A stretch of 64,000 nt of DNA, taken from assembly GCA_028289445.1 (NCBI GenBank), contig JANQPO010000020.1, forward strand, positions 1 to 64,000, given 5' to 3'. The DNA is from Tepidamorphaceae bacterium. Its GTDB lineage: Bacteria; Pseudomonadota; Alphaproteobacteria; Rhizobiales; JAKSCL01. Both the position numbers and the translations under genes were made by a program. This document shows positions 1 to 12,396 of the stretch, piece by piece. The notes under the pieces are model-generated. The model saw only the letters and a list, made by a program, of their open reading frames with translations. It was not told the origin of the DNA and did not search any database. Every line of letters begins with the position of its first letter. Position 1 is the stretch's first letter.

Positions 1-104
1 GTCTGCCACTTTCCACTGGAGCAAGCTCCAGCTTCTCGTTCGACTTGCATGTGTTAGGCCTGCCGCCAGCGTTCGTTCTGAGCCAGGATCAAACTCTCAA
101 GTTG
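1..104 (-). rRNA. rrs: 16S ribosomal RNA, 5' end only (partial)
   Basis: Read on the minus strand, the DNA from about 104 downward begins CAACTTGAGAGTTTGATCCT and continues through the universal 27F priming region into the CTGGCGGCAGGCCTAACACATG block. This is the start of bacterial 16S rRNA. Only the first hundred or so bases lie in the window; the rest of the operon lies beyond base 1. The CAACTTGAGAG start is typical of Alphaproteobacteria. The mature 5' end is placed by family resemblance and could be off by a few bases. Confidence 0.97.
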
Positions 105-380
105 AATGAGATTTAATCCGGCTGATCGCTTGCTTACTCGTATTAACGAGTTCCCATAATCACATCCGATCGCTCGCCAGCCCAAGGGCCGACCGCGATC
201 GTAGCGAGTTGGGAAACGCAAGATCGCCGAAGTCTCTTATCGATCCGTCGAGGACGGATCTCGCAAGATCTTCGCCGCCTGCGTTTCTCTTTCTTCCTAT
301 TCAATTGTCAAAGAGCCGGGCAGCCGCCCATCCCGACCTCTGTTTCCAGAGCCCAGGCCGAATGACGCCACTAACGCGGA
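105..380 (-). other. rRNA operon leader region
   Basis: This non-coding leader separates the rrn promoters from the mature 16S 5' end. It holds a boxA antiterminator and a perfect 8-bp hairpin (GATCCGTC at 242-249 pairing with GACGGATC at 253-260, three-base loop). It should be transcribed and then trimmed by RNase processing. No protein gene is credible here: the only reading frame runs through the promoters and leader and resembles no protein. Confidence 0.8.
301..316 (-). promoter_or_regulatory. boxA antitermination element of the rrn leader
   Basis: On the minus strand this reads GCTCTTTGACAATTGA, a close match to the boxA (GCTCTTTNACAAT-type) element of bacterial rrn leaders. There it recruits NusB/NusE to make polymerase resistant to Rho. 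It lies between the promoters and the 16S 5' end, as expected. Confidence 0.85.
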
Positions 381-386
381 ACGCGA

Positions 387-416
387 TATCTAGCGCCTGT
401 CATTCAGAGAAGTCAA
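387..416 (-). promoter_or_regulatory. rrn promoter P2 (sigma70 type)
   Basis: On the minus strand, a -35 of TTGACT (411-416) is separated by 18 bases from a -10 of TAGATA (387-392). It is the promoter nearer to the 16S gene and sits upstream of boxA. Confidence 0.7.
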
Positions 417-456
417 CACCGAATGGGCCGCAAGCGACCCACCAAGTGCGGAGGCG

Positions 457-486
457 TATATAGGGAGAAGCGACTGTGCCTGTCAA
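457..486 (-). promoter_or_regulatory. rrn promoter P1 (sigma70 type)
   Basis: On the minus strand, a consensus -35 TTGACA (481-486) is separated by 18 bases from a -10 of TATATA (457-462). It lies about 70 bases upstream of P2, giving the tandem promoter layout usual for rRNA operons. Confidence 0.78.
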
Positions 487-549
487 CACAAGACCGTCCG
501 TTTCTTGAACTTTTTTTGACATTGGCAACTCAAGCGGCAGTGCGCCGGA

Positions 550-2730
550 GTGACGTTGCGTCAGCATGAATTTACACAAAGCGCAATCGGCTCGGGACTC
601 AGCATTGACAGGCCGCCATTTGCACAGGCATGTTCAGCCTCAATACTGCCAAACTGCTATCCGACTGATAAGGCACCGAGAGTCGGGGGAGTGACGTTCG
701 CCTTGTCGGCCAAAACCAAACACCCTGTACCCAAGACGGATCGCGCGGCGCGCACATTGGTGGGCCATGAACCGCCGCTCACGCTTTCCGAGAACAGCCG
801 TGCCGCCCTCAAGCAGGGCAGCGTGTCTTGGCGCTGGCTTGCCGGCGCCTTCGTGACAGGAATCTGCGGCGCCGGATTAATCGGTGGCGCGCTTATGACG
901 TCCGTCGAAGGCGCGATTCATTTTGCTCAGCCCATGACGTCATGGCGGGTGGCGCAGACACCCGATGTGGATCTCGGTCTCGGCGACCGCAATTCGTCCA
1001 CCGCGAAGAGCGACAAGCTCGATCTTGCCCGCGAGTTGGAAATCAGCCGCAAAGTGATCCAGACGACGGCAGAGCGCACCGTCGCCGGCAAGACATTCAT
1101 CTCGATCCGACCCTACGAACTGGTCACAATCCCCATTGCCTCCACAGCAACGGAGATCGCCGACGATCTGCCGCCGTTCAATCCGCTGAAGATTTTCGCG
1201 GCCGGCGGCCTGTTTTCGGACGATGATGTCGACGTGGAACCGGTCAAGACAGACGCCAATGATGCGGTGGAAATTGAGACCGTCTCGTTCGCCGACGCAG
1301 GCGCTGTCCTCTTCTACGACACAGAAGCGCTATCGCCGCAGGACATCGACACCGCCGTGCGAGCCGCGGCACCCTTCGAGTTTGACGCAGCCACCGCATT
1401 TGTGTCTCCGGCCGTTCCCGCCATCAACACTGAAAGCGTTGCCTTCGCGGGTATCGGTGCGATCGGTGACGCAAGCCCAACGCAAGAAACGGTCTTCACG
1501 AAGAACGAATCGGTTGTAACCAAGGCGCCGTCCGACCCGGTTGTCGAGACCGCCGAGTCAACGCAGGTCGTTACGATCAACCGAGGCGACACGCTGTCGT
1601 CGGTGCTTGGCGAGGCGGGGGTCAGCTCTTCCGAGGCTCGGGTGATCGCCGAAACGCTCCGCCCCGTCTTCGAACCATCCAGGTTGAAGCCGGGCCAGCA
1701 AATTCACCTGGCTATCAATGCCGAAGCGACGGATGACAGGCCGCAATTGGTCCAGATGAGTCTGTTTGATGACGGCGCCCATCTCGCCTCGGTCCGTCAG
1801 TCGACCGAGAATGGACGGTTCGTCGCGCTCGACTCGTCGGCCGAGGTCGTCCGCCCGGTTCTCACCGCCACGGCCGCACCGAAATCGGGCGCCAGAGCCA
1901 GCATCTATCAAGGGCTTTACGAGTCCGGCATCCGTCACAACATTCCCAATGATGTGTTGAACCGGATCGTTCAGGTTCACTCGTACGATGTCGACTTCAA
2001 GCGTTCCGTGCAGGCCGGCGACAATTTCACAGCCTTCTTCGAACTGCCGGACGAGTCTGGCACGCCGCCCGACCCGCTGCCGCTCTTCATTTCCATGACC
2101 GTGCGAGGCGACGGGCGCGGATTCTATAAGTTTCGTACGCCCGATGACGGTGTGATCGATTACTACGACGCGGAAGGCCGCAGCGCGAAGAAGTTCCTCA
2201 TCCGCAAGCCCATGAATGGCGGCAGGTTCCGCTCTGGATTCGGGATGCGTCGCCACCCGATCCTGCGCTACCGTCGCATGCACAAGGGCGTCGACTGGTC
2301 AGCGCCGCGCGGCACGCCAATCGTTGCGGCCGGCAATGGCACGGTCGTCGAGGCCAAGTGGAAATCCGGCTACGGTAAGTGGGTGAAGTTGCGCCACGCC
2401 AATGGCTACGAAACCAACTATGCCCACATGACCCGCCACGCCAAAGGTATCGCGGCTGGCCGCAAGGTGCGCCAAGGACAGGTCATCGGCTATGTTGGGT
2501 CCACGGGCTTATCGACCGGACCGCATCTTCACTACGAGGTCGAGGTCAATGGTCGCCATGTCGATCCGCTGCGTATCCGCCTGCCGCGCGGCCGGGTCTT
2601 GCAGGCCGACATGCTGGCCGCGTTCGAGCGAGAGAAAGCACGCATCGACGCTCTGATGGCCAAGCCGCCTGCACAGTCAACGCTGGCGCGCAGGGACACG
2701 GACGAGACGCGCCAGTTCGCAAACCGATAA
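550..2730 (+). CDS. M23 family metallopeptidase with LysM/OapA-like domain, membrane anchored
   Basis: Predicted periplasmic murein endopeptidase of the M23 (LytM/DipM/MepM-like) family, 726 aa if it starts at the GTG at 550. One membrane segment lies near residues 95-117, so the bulk should face the periplasm. Around residue 345 a stretch with INRGDTLSSVLGEAGV and LKPGQQIHL resembles LysM/OapA peptidoglycan-binding domains. The C-terminal peptidase domain (about 555-690) has the zinc ligands HKGVD and HLH in GPHLHYEVEVNG. The start is uncertain: the first 47 codons have no obvious ribosome site, and a GTG at 691 directly follows GGGGGA. It is divergent from the rRNA promoters and convergent with clpB. 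Peptidoglycan cleavage during growth or division is inferred from the family. Confidence 0.9.
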   Translation: MTLRQHEFTQSAIGSGLSIDRPPFAQACSASILPNCYPTDKAPRVGGVTFALSAKTKHPVPKTDRAARTLVGHEPPLTLSENSRAALKQGSVSWRWLAGAFVTGICGAGLIGGALMTSVEGAIHFAQPMTSWRVAQTPDVDLGLGDRNSSTAKSDKLDLARELEISRKVIQTTAERTVAGKTFISIRPYELVTIPIASTATEIADDLPPFNPLKIFAAGGLFSDDDVDVEPVKTDANDAVEIETVSFADAGAVLFYDTEALSPQDIDTAVRAAAPFEFDAATAFVSPAVPAINTESVAFAGIGAIGDASPTQETVFTKNESVVTKAPSDPVVETAESTQVVTINRGDTLSSVLGEAGVSSSEARVIAETLRPVFEPSRLKPGQQIHLAINAEATDDRPQLVQMSLFDDGAHLASVRQSTENGRFVALDSSAEVVRPVLTATAAPKSGARASIYQGLYESGIRHNIPNDVLNRIVQVHSYDVDFKRSVQAGDNFTAFFELPDESGTPPDPLPLFISMTVRGDGRGFYKFRTPDDGVIDYYDAEGRSAKKFLIRKPMNGGRFRSGFGMRRHPILRYRRMHKGVDWSAPRGTPIVAAGNGTVVEAKWKSGYGKWVKLRHANGYETNYAHMTRHAKGIAAGRKVRQGQVIGYVGSTGLSTGPHLHYEVEVNGRHVDPLRIRLPRGRVLQADMLAAFEREKARIDALMAKPPAQSTLARRDTDETRQFANR

Positions 2731-2753
2731 CCGGATCAGAGAATTCGAAGAAA

Positions 2754-2777
2754 GAGGCCGGCGTTTTCGCCGGCCTC
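2754..2777. terminator. Bidirectional hairpin between convergent M23 gene and clpB
   Basis: A perfect 10-bp stem (GAGGCCGGCG / CGCCGGCCTC) closes a TTTT loop between the two stop codons. On the minus strand it is followed by CTTTCTTC, so it probably serves clpB best. The plus-strand side lacks a T run. Confidence 0.7.
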
Positions 2778-2792
2778 ACCGATTCTTGCGCG

Positions 2793-5396
<2,604 letters not shown>

Positions 5397-5518
5397 CCGA
5401 TCTCCTTTCACGATACGTCCGCCCGACTTTCCGGCGCGGCGCGTCGATCCGTGATGAGGCTGGCATTACGCCCAGCCCGATGAATGGTCGGAACCCTAAA
5501 ACGGCATTCCCGGACCGG

Positions 5519-5547
5519 ATATAGGTGTTGCAGATGGGCAACAAAAG
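5519..5547 (-). promoter_or_regulatory. Possible RpoH-type promoter of clpB
   Basis: On the minus strand, CTTTTG (5542-5547) is followed after 16 bases by CCTATAT (5519-5525), about 120 bases upstream of the clpB start. The C-rich -10 resembles alphaproteobacterial heat-shock promoters and suits a ClpB gene, but the -35 is only a partial match. Confidence 0.35.
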
Positions 5548-5682
5548 GGGGGATGCGAGGAATCTCGGCGCTGTTGTCGACCAGGGCTTAAGCACCGACC
5601 ACTCGCGCCATCAGCGATGCCACTTCGATTGATTGAATCGGCCGATCCTGACCGCGCCTGCTCTTTGGGCTTGGGCTTGGAC

Positions 5683-6321
5683 CTAGCCGGAGATCGTCGG
5701 CTCGGCCGCCTCGGAAGCAGCAACCGGTTCTTCAGTCTTCACAGGTTCGGCGGACTCCGAAGGCGCCTGATCGGGAGCCGCCTCAGCGGCCGGCGCTTCG
5801 CTCTCACTCTCGGATGACAGGTCCGCGCCATTCTCCGCCTTGGCACGCGGGCCGCGCCGCCCACGGCGGCTGCGCACCGCACGCGGCTTATCCTCAGAGT
5901 CAACGGCACCTTCGGCAGGCGTTTCATCGGACGCCGTGGCTGCATTTGCAGCTTCGGCCGAGGCGGGGTCGTCGCCGAACGACGGCGGCCCACGACGGTC
6001 GCGACCGTTCGATTCGCCGACGTCAGGTTGAGACTGCTGCTGGTTTTGCTGCTGCTCGGCCTGCGCCTGAATTTGTGCCTGCGCGGCCGAGATGATCCGA
6101 TTGTAGTGTTCAGCGTGCTGGAGATAGTTCTCGGCCATGACGCGATCGCCGGACACCAGCGCGTCACGCGCGAGCGTGCTGTACTTTTCAGCGATGTGGG
6201 AGGCATTACCGCGGATTTTGACGTCCGGACCATTGCTTTCATAGTTGCGGCTCATCGGATTCGGCCCCTTCCGGTTCCGTCCCCGCATACGCTTGCCGCC
6301 GCTGTGCTGGTTCTGCCTCAT
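5683..6321 (-). CDS. DUF4167 domain-containing protein
   Basis: Protein of 212 aa. The conserved DUF4167 core is at the N terminus: a basic stretch (RMRGRNRKGPNP), SRNYESNGPDVKIRGNA, then HIAEKYSTLARDAL and ENYLQHAEHYNRI. The remainder is low-complexity, rich in Gln, Glu, Ala and Pro with a basic RSRRGRRG patch, so probably disordered. The ATG at 6321 starts at the conserved MRQNQ and has AGGA upstream. The family is widespread in Alphaproteobacteria next to prmC and prfA, as here. Its function is not known to me; the basic N terminus could suggest nucleic-acid contact, which is inference only. Confidence 0.93.
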   Translation of the reverse strand: MRQNQHSGGKRMRGRNRKGPNPMSRNYESNGPDVKIRGNASHIAEKYSTLARDALVSGDRVMAENYLQHAEHYNRIISAAQAQIQAQAEQQQNQQQSQPDVGESNGRDRRGPPSFGDDPASAEAANAATASDETPAEGAVDSEDKPRAVRSRRGRRGPRAKAENGADLSSESESEAPAAEAAPDQAPSESAEPVKTEEPVAASEAAEPTISG

Positions 6322-6670
6322 GAATCCATCCTGATGGCCGTTTGTTCCCAGTCCCATGACGTCAATCGGCAATCGATTTCGTCACGACAAATGCGCCCAT
6401 ATCGCCCCGATCTGGCGCAGCCTTAAATCCAACTCATTCAGACGCGGTGGCAATCTCGTCGATCACCACGTTCTCGAACCATCGCGGCCACCTCGTTGAA
6501 GCGGCGTTCCAATGATCCTGCTGAGTGGTGCCTGGAAAACTTCGACCTGACCGGAGCGCGTCCCAGTCATTCCTTTTGTCGAAACATCTCGACAGGCACC
6601 GGGAGGTTATCGGGTTCCCGCGCGTATTCCAAGCCCTTTTTAGTCATGCCGGTCAGGGGTAACCAAATGC
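6322..6670. other. Intergenic region between prmC and the DUF4167 gene
   Basis: This stretch of 349 bases has no recognisable gene, RNA or terminator. On the minus strand there are only tiny frames (26 codons at about 6565-6645, running by ATGA overlap into 35 codons). They have no convincing ribosome site or family, so they are not called. It presumably holds the DUF4167 promoter. Confidence 0.5.
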
Positions 6671-7540
6671 CTAACGCACCCGTCCACCGACGACGCGCGT
6701 CTTGCCGGACAGGTCCGACCAAAGGCGCGTATCCCGCAGGGTTAAATGCTTCTTCAGAAGATCCAAGACGCCGTCGGCCATCCCCTCACCGATCTCGACG
6801 ATCAGCCAGCCGCCAGGACGCAGATTGCGCGCCGCGTCGCGGGCAATCGCGCGATAAGCGTCTAGCCCCTCGGCTCCGCCATCAAGTGCGGCGCGTGGAT
6901 CGTGATCGCGTACGATCGGCGGCAAGCCGTCCAGATCAGCCGTTCGGATATAGGGAGGATTGGACACGATTACATCGAACTGCCCGACGAGTGGAGCCAG
7001 CCAATCGGCGCACAAGAGTGTGACGCGCCGATCGACGCCGATTGCCGCAGCGTTGCGGCGCGCGGTCAGCAAAGCGACCCGGCTGCGGTCAGTCGCGAGT
7101 GCCCAGGCGCTGTCGAACTCCGCCAACAGCGACAGTGCAATCGCCCCGGTACCGGTTCCCAGATCGGCGATCGCAAGCGATACGGTCGGATCGGGCACGA
7201 TATCATGAACGGCATCGATCAGCGTCTCCGTTTCCGGCCTCGGTTCGAGCGTTTCCGGCGACAACGCGAAGTCATGGCGCCAAAATGCGCGCGTGCCGGC
7301 AATGCGCGCGATCGGCTCGCCGCCCGCGTGGCGATGAAAGGCATCGCGACAGCGCTCGGCCACCTCGGCAGACACCGGCGTCTCAGGTTGTGCGATGAGC
7401 GCGGCGGGATCGACACCACCCACAAGGCAGACGATCTGCCGGGCGCGCCGGCGAGCTTCGAAAATGCCCGCGTCAGCGAACAGGCCGGCACCTTCCGCAA
7501 GCAGACCTGACGCCGTCTCGGCCTTAAGCTTCGGCACCAT
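6671..7540 (-). CDS. prmC: Peptide chain release factor N5-glutamine methyltransferase PrmC
   Basis: PrmC (HemK) methylates the glutamine of the GGQ motif in release factors using S-adenosylmethionine, which raises termination efficiency. The 289-aa product has the N-terminal helical domain, the SAM motif [15 protein letters not shown] near residue 125, and the diagnostic NPPYIR substrate motif near 195. Its start overlaps the end of prfA by 17 bases, so enzyme and substrate are made from one transcript. This is the usual alphaproteobacterial arrangement. Confidence 0.97.
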   Translation of the reverse strand: MVPKLKAETASGLLAEGAGLFADAGIFEARRRARQIVCLVGGVDPAALIAQPETPVSAEVAERCRDAFHRHAGGEPIARIAGTRAFWRHDFALSPETLEPRPETETLIDAVHDIVPDPTVSLAIADLGTGTGAIALSLLAEFDSAWALATDRSRVALLTARRNAAAIGVDRRVTLLCADWLAPLVGQFDVIVSNPPYIRTADLDGLPPIVRDHDPRAALDGGAEGLDAYRAIARDAARNLRPGGWLIVEIGEGMADGVLDLLKKHLTLRDTRLWSDLSGKTRVVGGRVR

Positions 7541-8606
7541 CGAGCGCTGCCAATTGCGCCGCCTGATGCTCGGTGATCAAGGCATCGATGATTTCGCCAA
7601 GTGCCTCGCCGGCGATCACCTGGTCGAGCTTGTAGAGAGTGAGACCGATCCGGTGATCGGTGACGCGCCCTTGCGGAAAATTATATGTGCGAATGCGCTC
7701 CGAGCGATCGCCGGATCCGACTTGGTCCTTGCGCTCGGCCGAGCGGGCCTCGTCAGCGCGTTGCCGCTCCTCCTCATAGATCTTGGCGCGCAGCAGTGTC
7801 ATCGCCTTGGCTTTGTTCTTGTGCTGGGACCGTTCGTCCTGCACCGCGACGACGATGCCCGAAGGTAGGTGGGTGATGCGCACGGCGCTGTCCGTCGTGT
7901 TAACGTGCTGTCCGCCGGCACCCGACGACCGGTAGGTGTCGATCTTTAGATCCGTCTCCGCGACATCGACATCGACGTCCTCCGCCTCCGGTAAGACCGC
8001 TACGGTCGCCGCTGAGGTGTGGATGCGGCCACCGGACTCCGTTTCTGGGACGCGTTGGACCCGATGCACACCGGACTCGAATTTCAGCTTCGCGTAGACG
8101 CCCGACCCGTTGATCTTGGCGACAATTTCACGATACCCGCCAAGGTCCGATTCATTCATCGAAAGCATCTCGACCTTCCAGCTCCGCAACTCCGCAAAGC
8201 GCTGGTACATGCGAAACAGGTCACCCGCGAACAGCGCCGCCTCCTCACCGCCTGTGCCTGCCCGCACCTCGATGATCACGTTCCGGGCATCGGCGGCATC
8301 CTTCGGCAGAAGGAGAACCTGGATCGTCTTGTCGAGGCCTTCGATGCGCTCGTCGATGGCTCGGCGCTCCGCATCGGCCAGGGAACGCATCTCTTGATCC
8401 GAGTCAGGATCGGCGAGGATTTCATCGATACCCGCACGTTCCTCGAGCGCAGAGCGCAAGGTCTTTGCCTTCTCAGCAACCGGTTCGAGCTCGGCATATT
8501 CTTTCGACAGGCGAACGAAATCGTCCGCCGCGGGTGCGCCTGCCAGCTCCATTTGAAGCGTCTCGAAGCGTGCGATGACCGTGTCAAGCTTGTCGAGCGG
8601 AACCAC
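7524..8606 (-). CDS. prfA: Peptide chain release factor 1
   Basis: RF1 (360 aa) reads UAA and UAG and triggers hydrolysis of peptidyl-tRNA. The catalytic loop is visible as [18 protein letters not shown], and the conserved [11 protein letters not shown] and [19 protein letters not shown] segments follow. The GTG start at 8606 has GAGG a few bases upstream and lies 9 bases after the ptsP stop, implying one operon ptsP-prfA-prmC. The length is standard. It is modified by the product of the overlapping prmC. Confidence 0.98.
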   Translation of the reverse strand: MVPLDKLDTVIARFETLQMELAGAPAADDFVRLSKEYAELEPVAEKAKTLRSALEERAGIDEILADPDSDQEMRSLADAERRAIDERIEGLDKTIQVLLLPKDAADARNVIIEVRAGTGGEEAALFAGDLFRMYQRFAELRSWKVEMLSMNESDLGGYREIVAKINGSGVYAKLKFESGVHRVQRVPETESGGRIHTSAATVAVLPEAEDVDVDVAETDLKIDTYRSSGAGGQHVNTTDSAVRITHLPSGIVVAVQDERSQHKNKAKAMTLLRAKIYEEERQRADEARSAERKDQVGSGDRSERIRTYNFPQGRVTDHRIGLTLYKLDQVIAGEALGEIIDALITEHQAAQLAALDGAEA

Positions 8607-8615
8607 CGAACAACC

Positions 8616-10877
8616 TCAGACAGGAATGTCGTTCTGGCGGGCAAAGTCGAGGAGCCGCGATCGGAGCGAGCCTGTGCCCGCGTCCTTCATCAGATCGGCC
8701 ATCTCGGCCTGCAACACGTCAATGTTCGTTTCCCGCACCATGGCCTTGACCGGTGCCACCGCCGCCGGCGTCATTGAAATCGACCGGTAGCCGAGACCGA
8801 TCAATGCCATGGCCTCCAGCGGACGGCTTGCCATTTCGCCACACAAGGTCACCGGAACGTTCGTCGCATCAGCCTTTTCGACAATGTTGGCCAATGCCCG
8901 CAGAACCGAAATGGACAGCGTATCGAACCGGGCATTGAGCCGTGGATTGCCACGGTCGGCGGCAAACATGAACTGAACCAGATCGTTCGATCCGACCGAG
9001 ATGAAGTCCACCTCCTCAAGCAGTGCATCCAATTCGAACAACACCGCCGGCACTTCGATCATCGCGCCCAGCGTAACCGTCTCGGGAAGCGCATAGCCGT
9101 GGTGGACTAAGTAAGCCTTCTCGCGTTCGATCACCGCTCGAGCGTCGCGAAACTCAGTGACATCCGACACCATGGGAAACATCAGTCTGAGATCGCGCTT
9201 CGCGGCGGCGCGCATCAGCGCCCGCGCCTGAATGCGAAGCAGACCCGGCCGGTCGAGCGCCAAGCGGATCGCGCGCCAGCCAAGCGCCGGGTTCTCTTCG
9301 CGCGGTGACCGCAGATAGGGCAGGACCTTATCACCGCCGACATCGAGCGAGCGAAAGGTTACGGGCCGGCCCGCCGCGACGTCGAGTACCTGCGCATAGA
9401 CCCGTTCCTGCTCGCGCACGCGCGGCAGGTTGGTCGCCAGCATGAATTGCAGTTCGGTGCGAAACAGACCTATGCCGTCGGCGCCGGATTCCCGCAAATG
9501 CGGCAGGTCGACCAGAAGGCCGGCATTGACCAGGAGCGCCACCGGCGTCCCGTCTTTTGAGATCGCGGGCAGATCGCGGTCTTTGTCGTATTGCGCCTGC
9601 CGGCGAGCGCGGAAACGAACTTTTTCGACATAGGCCGCTTCGACGTCGGCGGCCGGGCGGATGTGAACATCCCCGGTTTGGCCATCGACGATGATCGGGT
9701 CCGACTCGTCAATCAGATCGAGCGCGCGCTCGATCTGCCCAACCGCCGCGATACCGAGTGCCTTGGCGACAACCGCCACATGGCTGGTCGCGCTTCCCTC
9801 TTCCAACACGAGACCGCGAATGCGCTCCCGGTCATAGTCAAGAAGCTCCGCCGGACCCATGGTGCGCGCGATGATGATGGAGTCCTTCGGCAAGTCCGAA
9901 CGTGAAACGTTCGGAGCACCGACCAGTTCGCGCTGCAGCCGGTTGCCCAAGTCGTCGAGATCGTGCAGGCGCTCTCGGAGATAGGGGTCAGTCTGGCGCA
10001 TCATCCGGGCGCGATAGTCGTTCTGCACGCGTTCCACGGCCGCTTCCGCCGTAAGCCCCGTCGACACGGCCTCGCGCAGGCGTTTGGTCCACCCTCTGTC
10101 GTGAGCGAACATGCGATAGGCATCGAGCACATCGCGATGTTCGCCGGCTCCGGCCATGTCGCCACGCGCCAGCATCGAATCGATTGAGGCGCGCAGTCGG
10201 TCAAGCGCCTCGCCGAGCCGCTTCTGCTCGTATTCGACATCCTCGGCAATCAGATTTCGGACAACGATACGCGGCTCGTGAAAGACGGCATGACCGAGCC
10301 CCAGCGCGTCCGACAGCGCGGCGCCGGTGAGATGATGCGACCGTAAATGCCGGATATCGATGTCGGGCGCTGCATCGATATCCAGTTCTCCCGACGCAAA
10401 CAGTTCGGCAACCATCATCGCCGTTGTCTGCAGCGCTTCGACTTCTTCTTCCGAGTAGGTCCGTTTGACCCGGTTTTGAACAACCAGGACACCCAGCGTG
10501 TGGCCACCGCGCAGAATCGGCACGCCAAGGAAGGACTGATAGATTTCCTCTCCGGTTTCCGGAAGATAGGCGAAGGACGGATGCTCCTGCGCATTCGGCA
10601 GGTTCAGCGGTTCGGCTAGTTCCGCGATCAAGCCGACGAGGCCCTTGCCGATCCGAAGCTTGGAGGTGTGGACCGCCTCTTGCTTCAGACCTTGCGTCGC
10701 GCACAGTTCCAGCACGCCATGCTCGCGCAGCACATAAACCGAACAGACCTCGGCCACCATGTTGGCGGCGATCAGAACAACGATCTTGTCCAGACGCTCC
10801 TGTGCGTCGACCGGCTCGGCCATAACCTCGCGCAATCGGCGCAGCAAAAGCCACGGTCCGGGATGGCCGCCTCGCAT
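8616..10877 (-). CDS. ptsP: Phosphoenolpyruvate-protein phosphotransferase PtsP (enzyme I-Ntr)
   Basis: First phosphotransferase of the nitrogen-related PTS: it takes phosphate from PEP and passes it to NPr, which signals to EIIA-Ntr. The 753-aa protein has an N-terminal GAF sensor domain (about 20-160), the PEP-utilising swivel domain with active-site histidine in EEGSATSHVAVVAKALG, and the C-terminal barrel ending with TLCGEMASRP. The GAF domain separates it from sugar-PTS enzyme I. The ATG at 10877 has AGGA upstream. Partner genes (NPr, EIIA-Ntr) are not in this window. Confidence 0.97.
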   Translation of the reverse strand: MRGGHPGPWLLLRRLREVMAEPVDAQERLDKIVVLIAANMVAEVCSVYVLREHGVLELCATQGLKQEAVHTSKLRIGKGLVGLIAELAEPLNLPNAQEHPSFAYLPETGEEIYQSFLGVPILRGGHTLGVLVVQNRVKRTYSEEEVEALQTTAMMVAELFASGELDIDAAPDIDIRHLRSHHLTGAALSDALGLGHAVFHEPRIVVRNLIAEDVEYEQKRLGEALDRLRASIDSMLARGDMAGAGEHRDVLDAYRMFAHDRGWTKRLREAVSTGLTAEAAVERVQNDYRARMMRQTDPYLRERLHDLDDLGNRLQRELVGAPNVSRSDLPKDSIIIARTMGPAELLDYDRERIRGLVLEEGSATSHVAVVAKALGIAAVGQIERALDLIDESDPIIVDGQTGDVHIRPAADVEAAYVEKVRFRARRQAQYDKDRDLPAISKDGTPVALLVNAGLLVDLPHLRESGADGIGLFRTELQFMLATNLPRVREQERVYAQVLDVAAGRPVTFRSLDVGGDKVLPYLRSPREENPALGWRAIRLALDRPGLLRIQARALMRAAAKRDLRLMFPMVSDVTEFRDARAVIEREKAYLVHHGYALPETVTLGAMIEVPAVLFELDALLEEVDFISVGSNDLVQFMFAADRGNPRLNARFDTLSISVLRALANIVEKADATNVPVTLCGEMASRPLEAMALIGLGYRSISMTPAAVAPVKAMVRETNIDVLQAEMADLMKDAGTGSLRSRLLDFARQNDIPV

Positions 10878-10968
10878 GGGCGCTTATCCTTTGGTCTCGT
10901 TCGGCGGAACGCCACAATGGCGGCCGCAGGGCGCTTCTCGTCGCGGCAAGATGTCGACGTCGTCGCCG

Positions 10969-12231
10969 TCAGGTTGTTTCGTCGAGCCCGTATAGCGAAT
11001 GCAGTGTCCTTACGGCAAGCTCGGTATAGGCGGCGTCTATCAAGATGGAGATCTTGATCTCCGACGTGGTGATCGCCTGAATGTTGATACCTCGACCAGC
11101 CAACGCCTCGAACATCTTCGCTGCAACGCCGGCGTGGCTTCGCATACCGACCCCGATGACGGACACCTTGACCACTTCGGTGGAGCCCGTCAGGTCAGCG
11201 TAATGGATCTCGTCCTCGGCGTCGCGGATAACCGACATGGCGCGATCGTAGTCGATCGTGGGCACAGTGAATGTCATGTCCGTCGTCGAACCGTCTGCGG
11301 ACACATTCTGGACAATCATGTCGACATTGATGCCGGCATTGGCGAGCGGGCCGAAAACGGAAGCCGCGATCCCCGGCTTGTCGGGAACGCGGTGTAACGT
11401 GATTTTCGCCTCGTCACGGGCGAACGCGATGCCTGAGACAATCTGCTGTTCCACGATTTCATCCTCATCGCAAACGAGTGTGCCGGGCGTTTCATTACCC
11501 TCTTGGCCGAACGGTTTCAGCGTGTCCGGATCGTCGAAGCTGGAGCGCACGCACAACGGCACGCCGTGTACCATGGCCATTTCAACAGAACGGGTCTGCA
11601 ACACCTTGGCGCCGAGCGATGCCATTTCCAGCATCTCCTCATAGGCGATACGCGGCAGGCGCTGCGCGCGCGTCACCATGCGCGGGTCCGTCGTGAAGAC
11701 ACCGTCGACATCCGTATAGATGTCGCAGCGGTCCGCCTTAACTGCGGCCGCGACCGCAACGGCAGACGTATCTGATCCACCGCGACCCAAGGTCGTGATC
11801 CGGTTGTCGGGTCCCAACCCCTGGAAGCCGGCAATCACCGCCACCTGTCGTTCGGCGAACCGCGTGTTTAACATGTCGGTTTCGATCTCACCGATGCGCG
11901 CCGCGCCGTGACTATCGTCGGTTCTAATCGGGATCTGCCAGCCAAGCCATGACCGCGCCGGCACGCCCATTGCCTGAAGCGTGATCGACAGAAGGCCGAT
12001 CGTGACCTGTTCTCCGGCGGCGACCACGGTGTCGTATTCGCGCGCGTCGTGAAGCGCCGAAGCTTCACGGGTCCATTCCACCAGTTGATTGGTAGTGCCC
12101 GCCATCGCCGAGACGACGACGGCAACGTCGTTGCCCGCGTCGTATTCCCGTTTCACATGGCGTGCGACGTTGCGGATGCGCTCGACATCGGCAACCGACG
12201 TTCCCCCGAATTTCAACACCAGCCGCGCCAT
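10969..12231 (-). CDS. lysC: Aspartate kinase
   Basis: Monofunctional aspartokinase of 420 aa. It phosphorylates aspartate, the entry step to lysine, methionine, threonine and diaminopimelate. The kinase motif KFGGTSVAD is at the N terminus; GRGGSDTSAVAVAAAVKAD and a DVDGVFTTDPR segment follow. The C terminus carries two ACT repeats (MTFTVPTIDYDRAM..., ITTSEIKISILIDAAYTELAVRTLH), the usual seat of lysine/threonine feedback. The gene faces away from ubiG and lies upstream of ptsP on the same strand with a 91-base gap. Confidence 0.98.
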   Translation of the reverse strand: MARLVLKFGGTSVADVERIRNVARHVKREYDAGNDVAVVVSAMAGTTNQLVEWTREASALHDAREYDTVVAAGEQVTIGLLSITLQAMGVPARSWLGWQIPIRTDDSHGAARIGEIETDMLNTRFAERQVAVIAGFQGLGPDNRITTLGRGGSDTSAVAVAAAVKADRCDIYTDVDGVFTTDPRMVTRAQRLPRIAYEEMLEMASLGAKVLQTRSVEMAMVHGVPLCVRSSFDDPDTLKPFGQEGNETPGTLVCDEDEIVEQQIVSGIAFARDEAKITLHRVPDKPGIAASVFGPLANAGINVDMIVQNVSADGSTTDMTFTVPTIDYDRAMSVIRDAEDEIHYADLTGSTEVVKVSVIGVGMRSHAGVAAKMFEALAGRGINIQAITTSEIKISILIDAAYTELAVRTLHSLYGLDETT

Positions 12232-12396
12232 GATGCCCGGTCGTCCCTCAATCAGGCTTGAACGAGATCAAAGCGGGCGCCCGGCCGGCGACCCGCTGGG
12301 GCGCTCTCTTAACCGTGTCGGCGGCGGGGCGCAACATCGCCGCTTGACTTCGCAACAGAAGCGGCAATGTCATGGAGGCGAGGAAAGGACTAAGCC

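Noticed and set aside
209-463. An 84-codon plus-strand frame opposite the rRNA leader
   Set aside because: It runs through boxA, the leader hairpin and both rrn promoters read backwards, and the peptide has no recognisable features.
5397-5411. Upstream GTG start for ClpB
   Set aside because: That GTG overlaps the AAAGGAG ribosome site serving the ATG at 5396, and ClpB proteins start MNxEKYS-like.
6496-7023. A plus-strand frame spanning the prmC downstream region
   Set aside because: Most of it is antisense to prmC, with an Arg/Ser/Pro-rich shadow composition.
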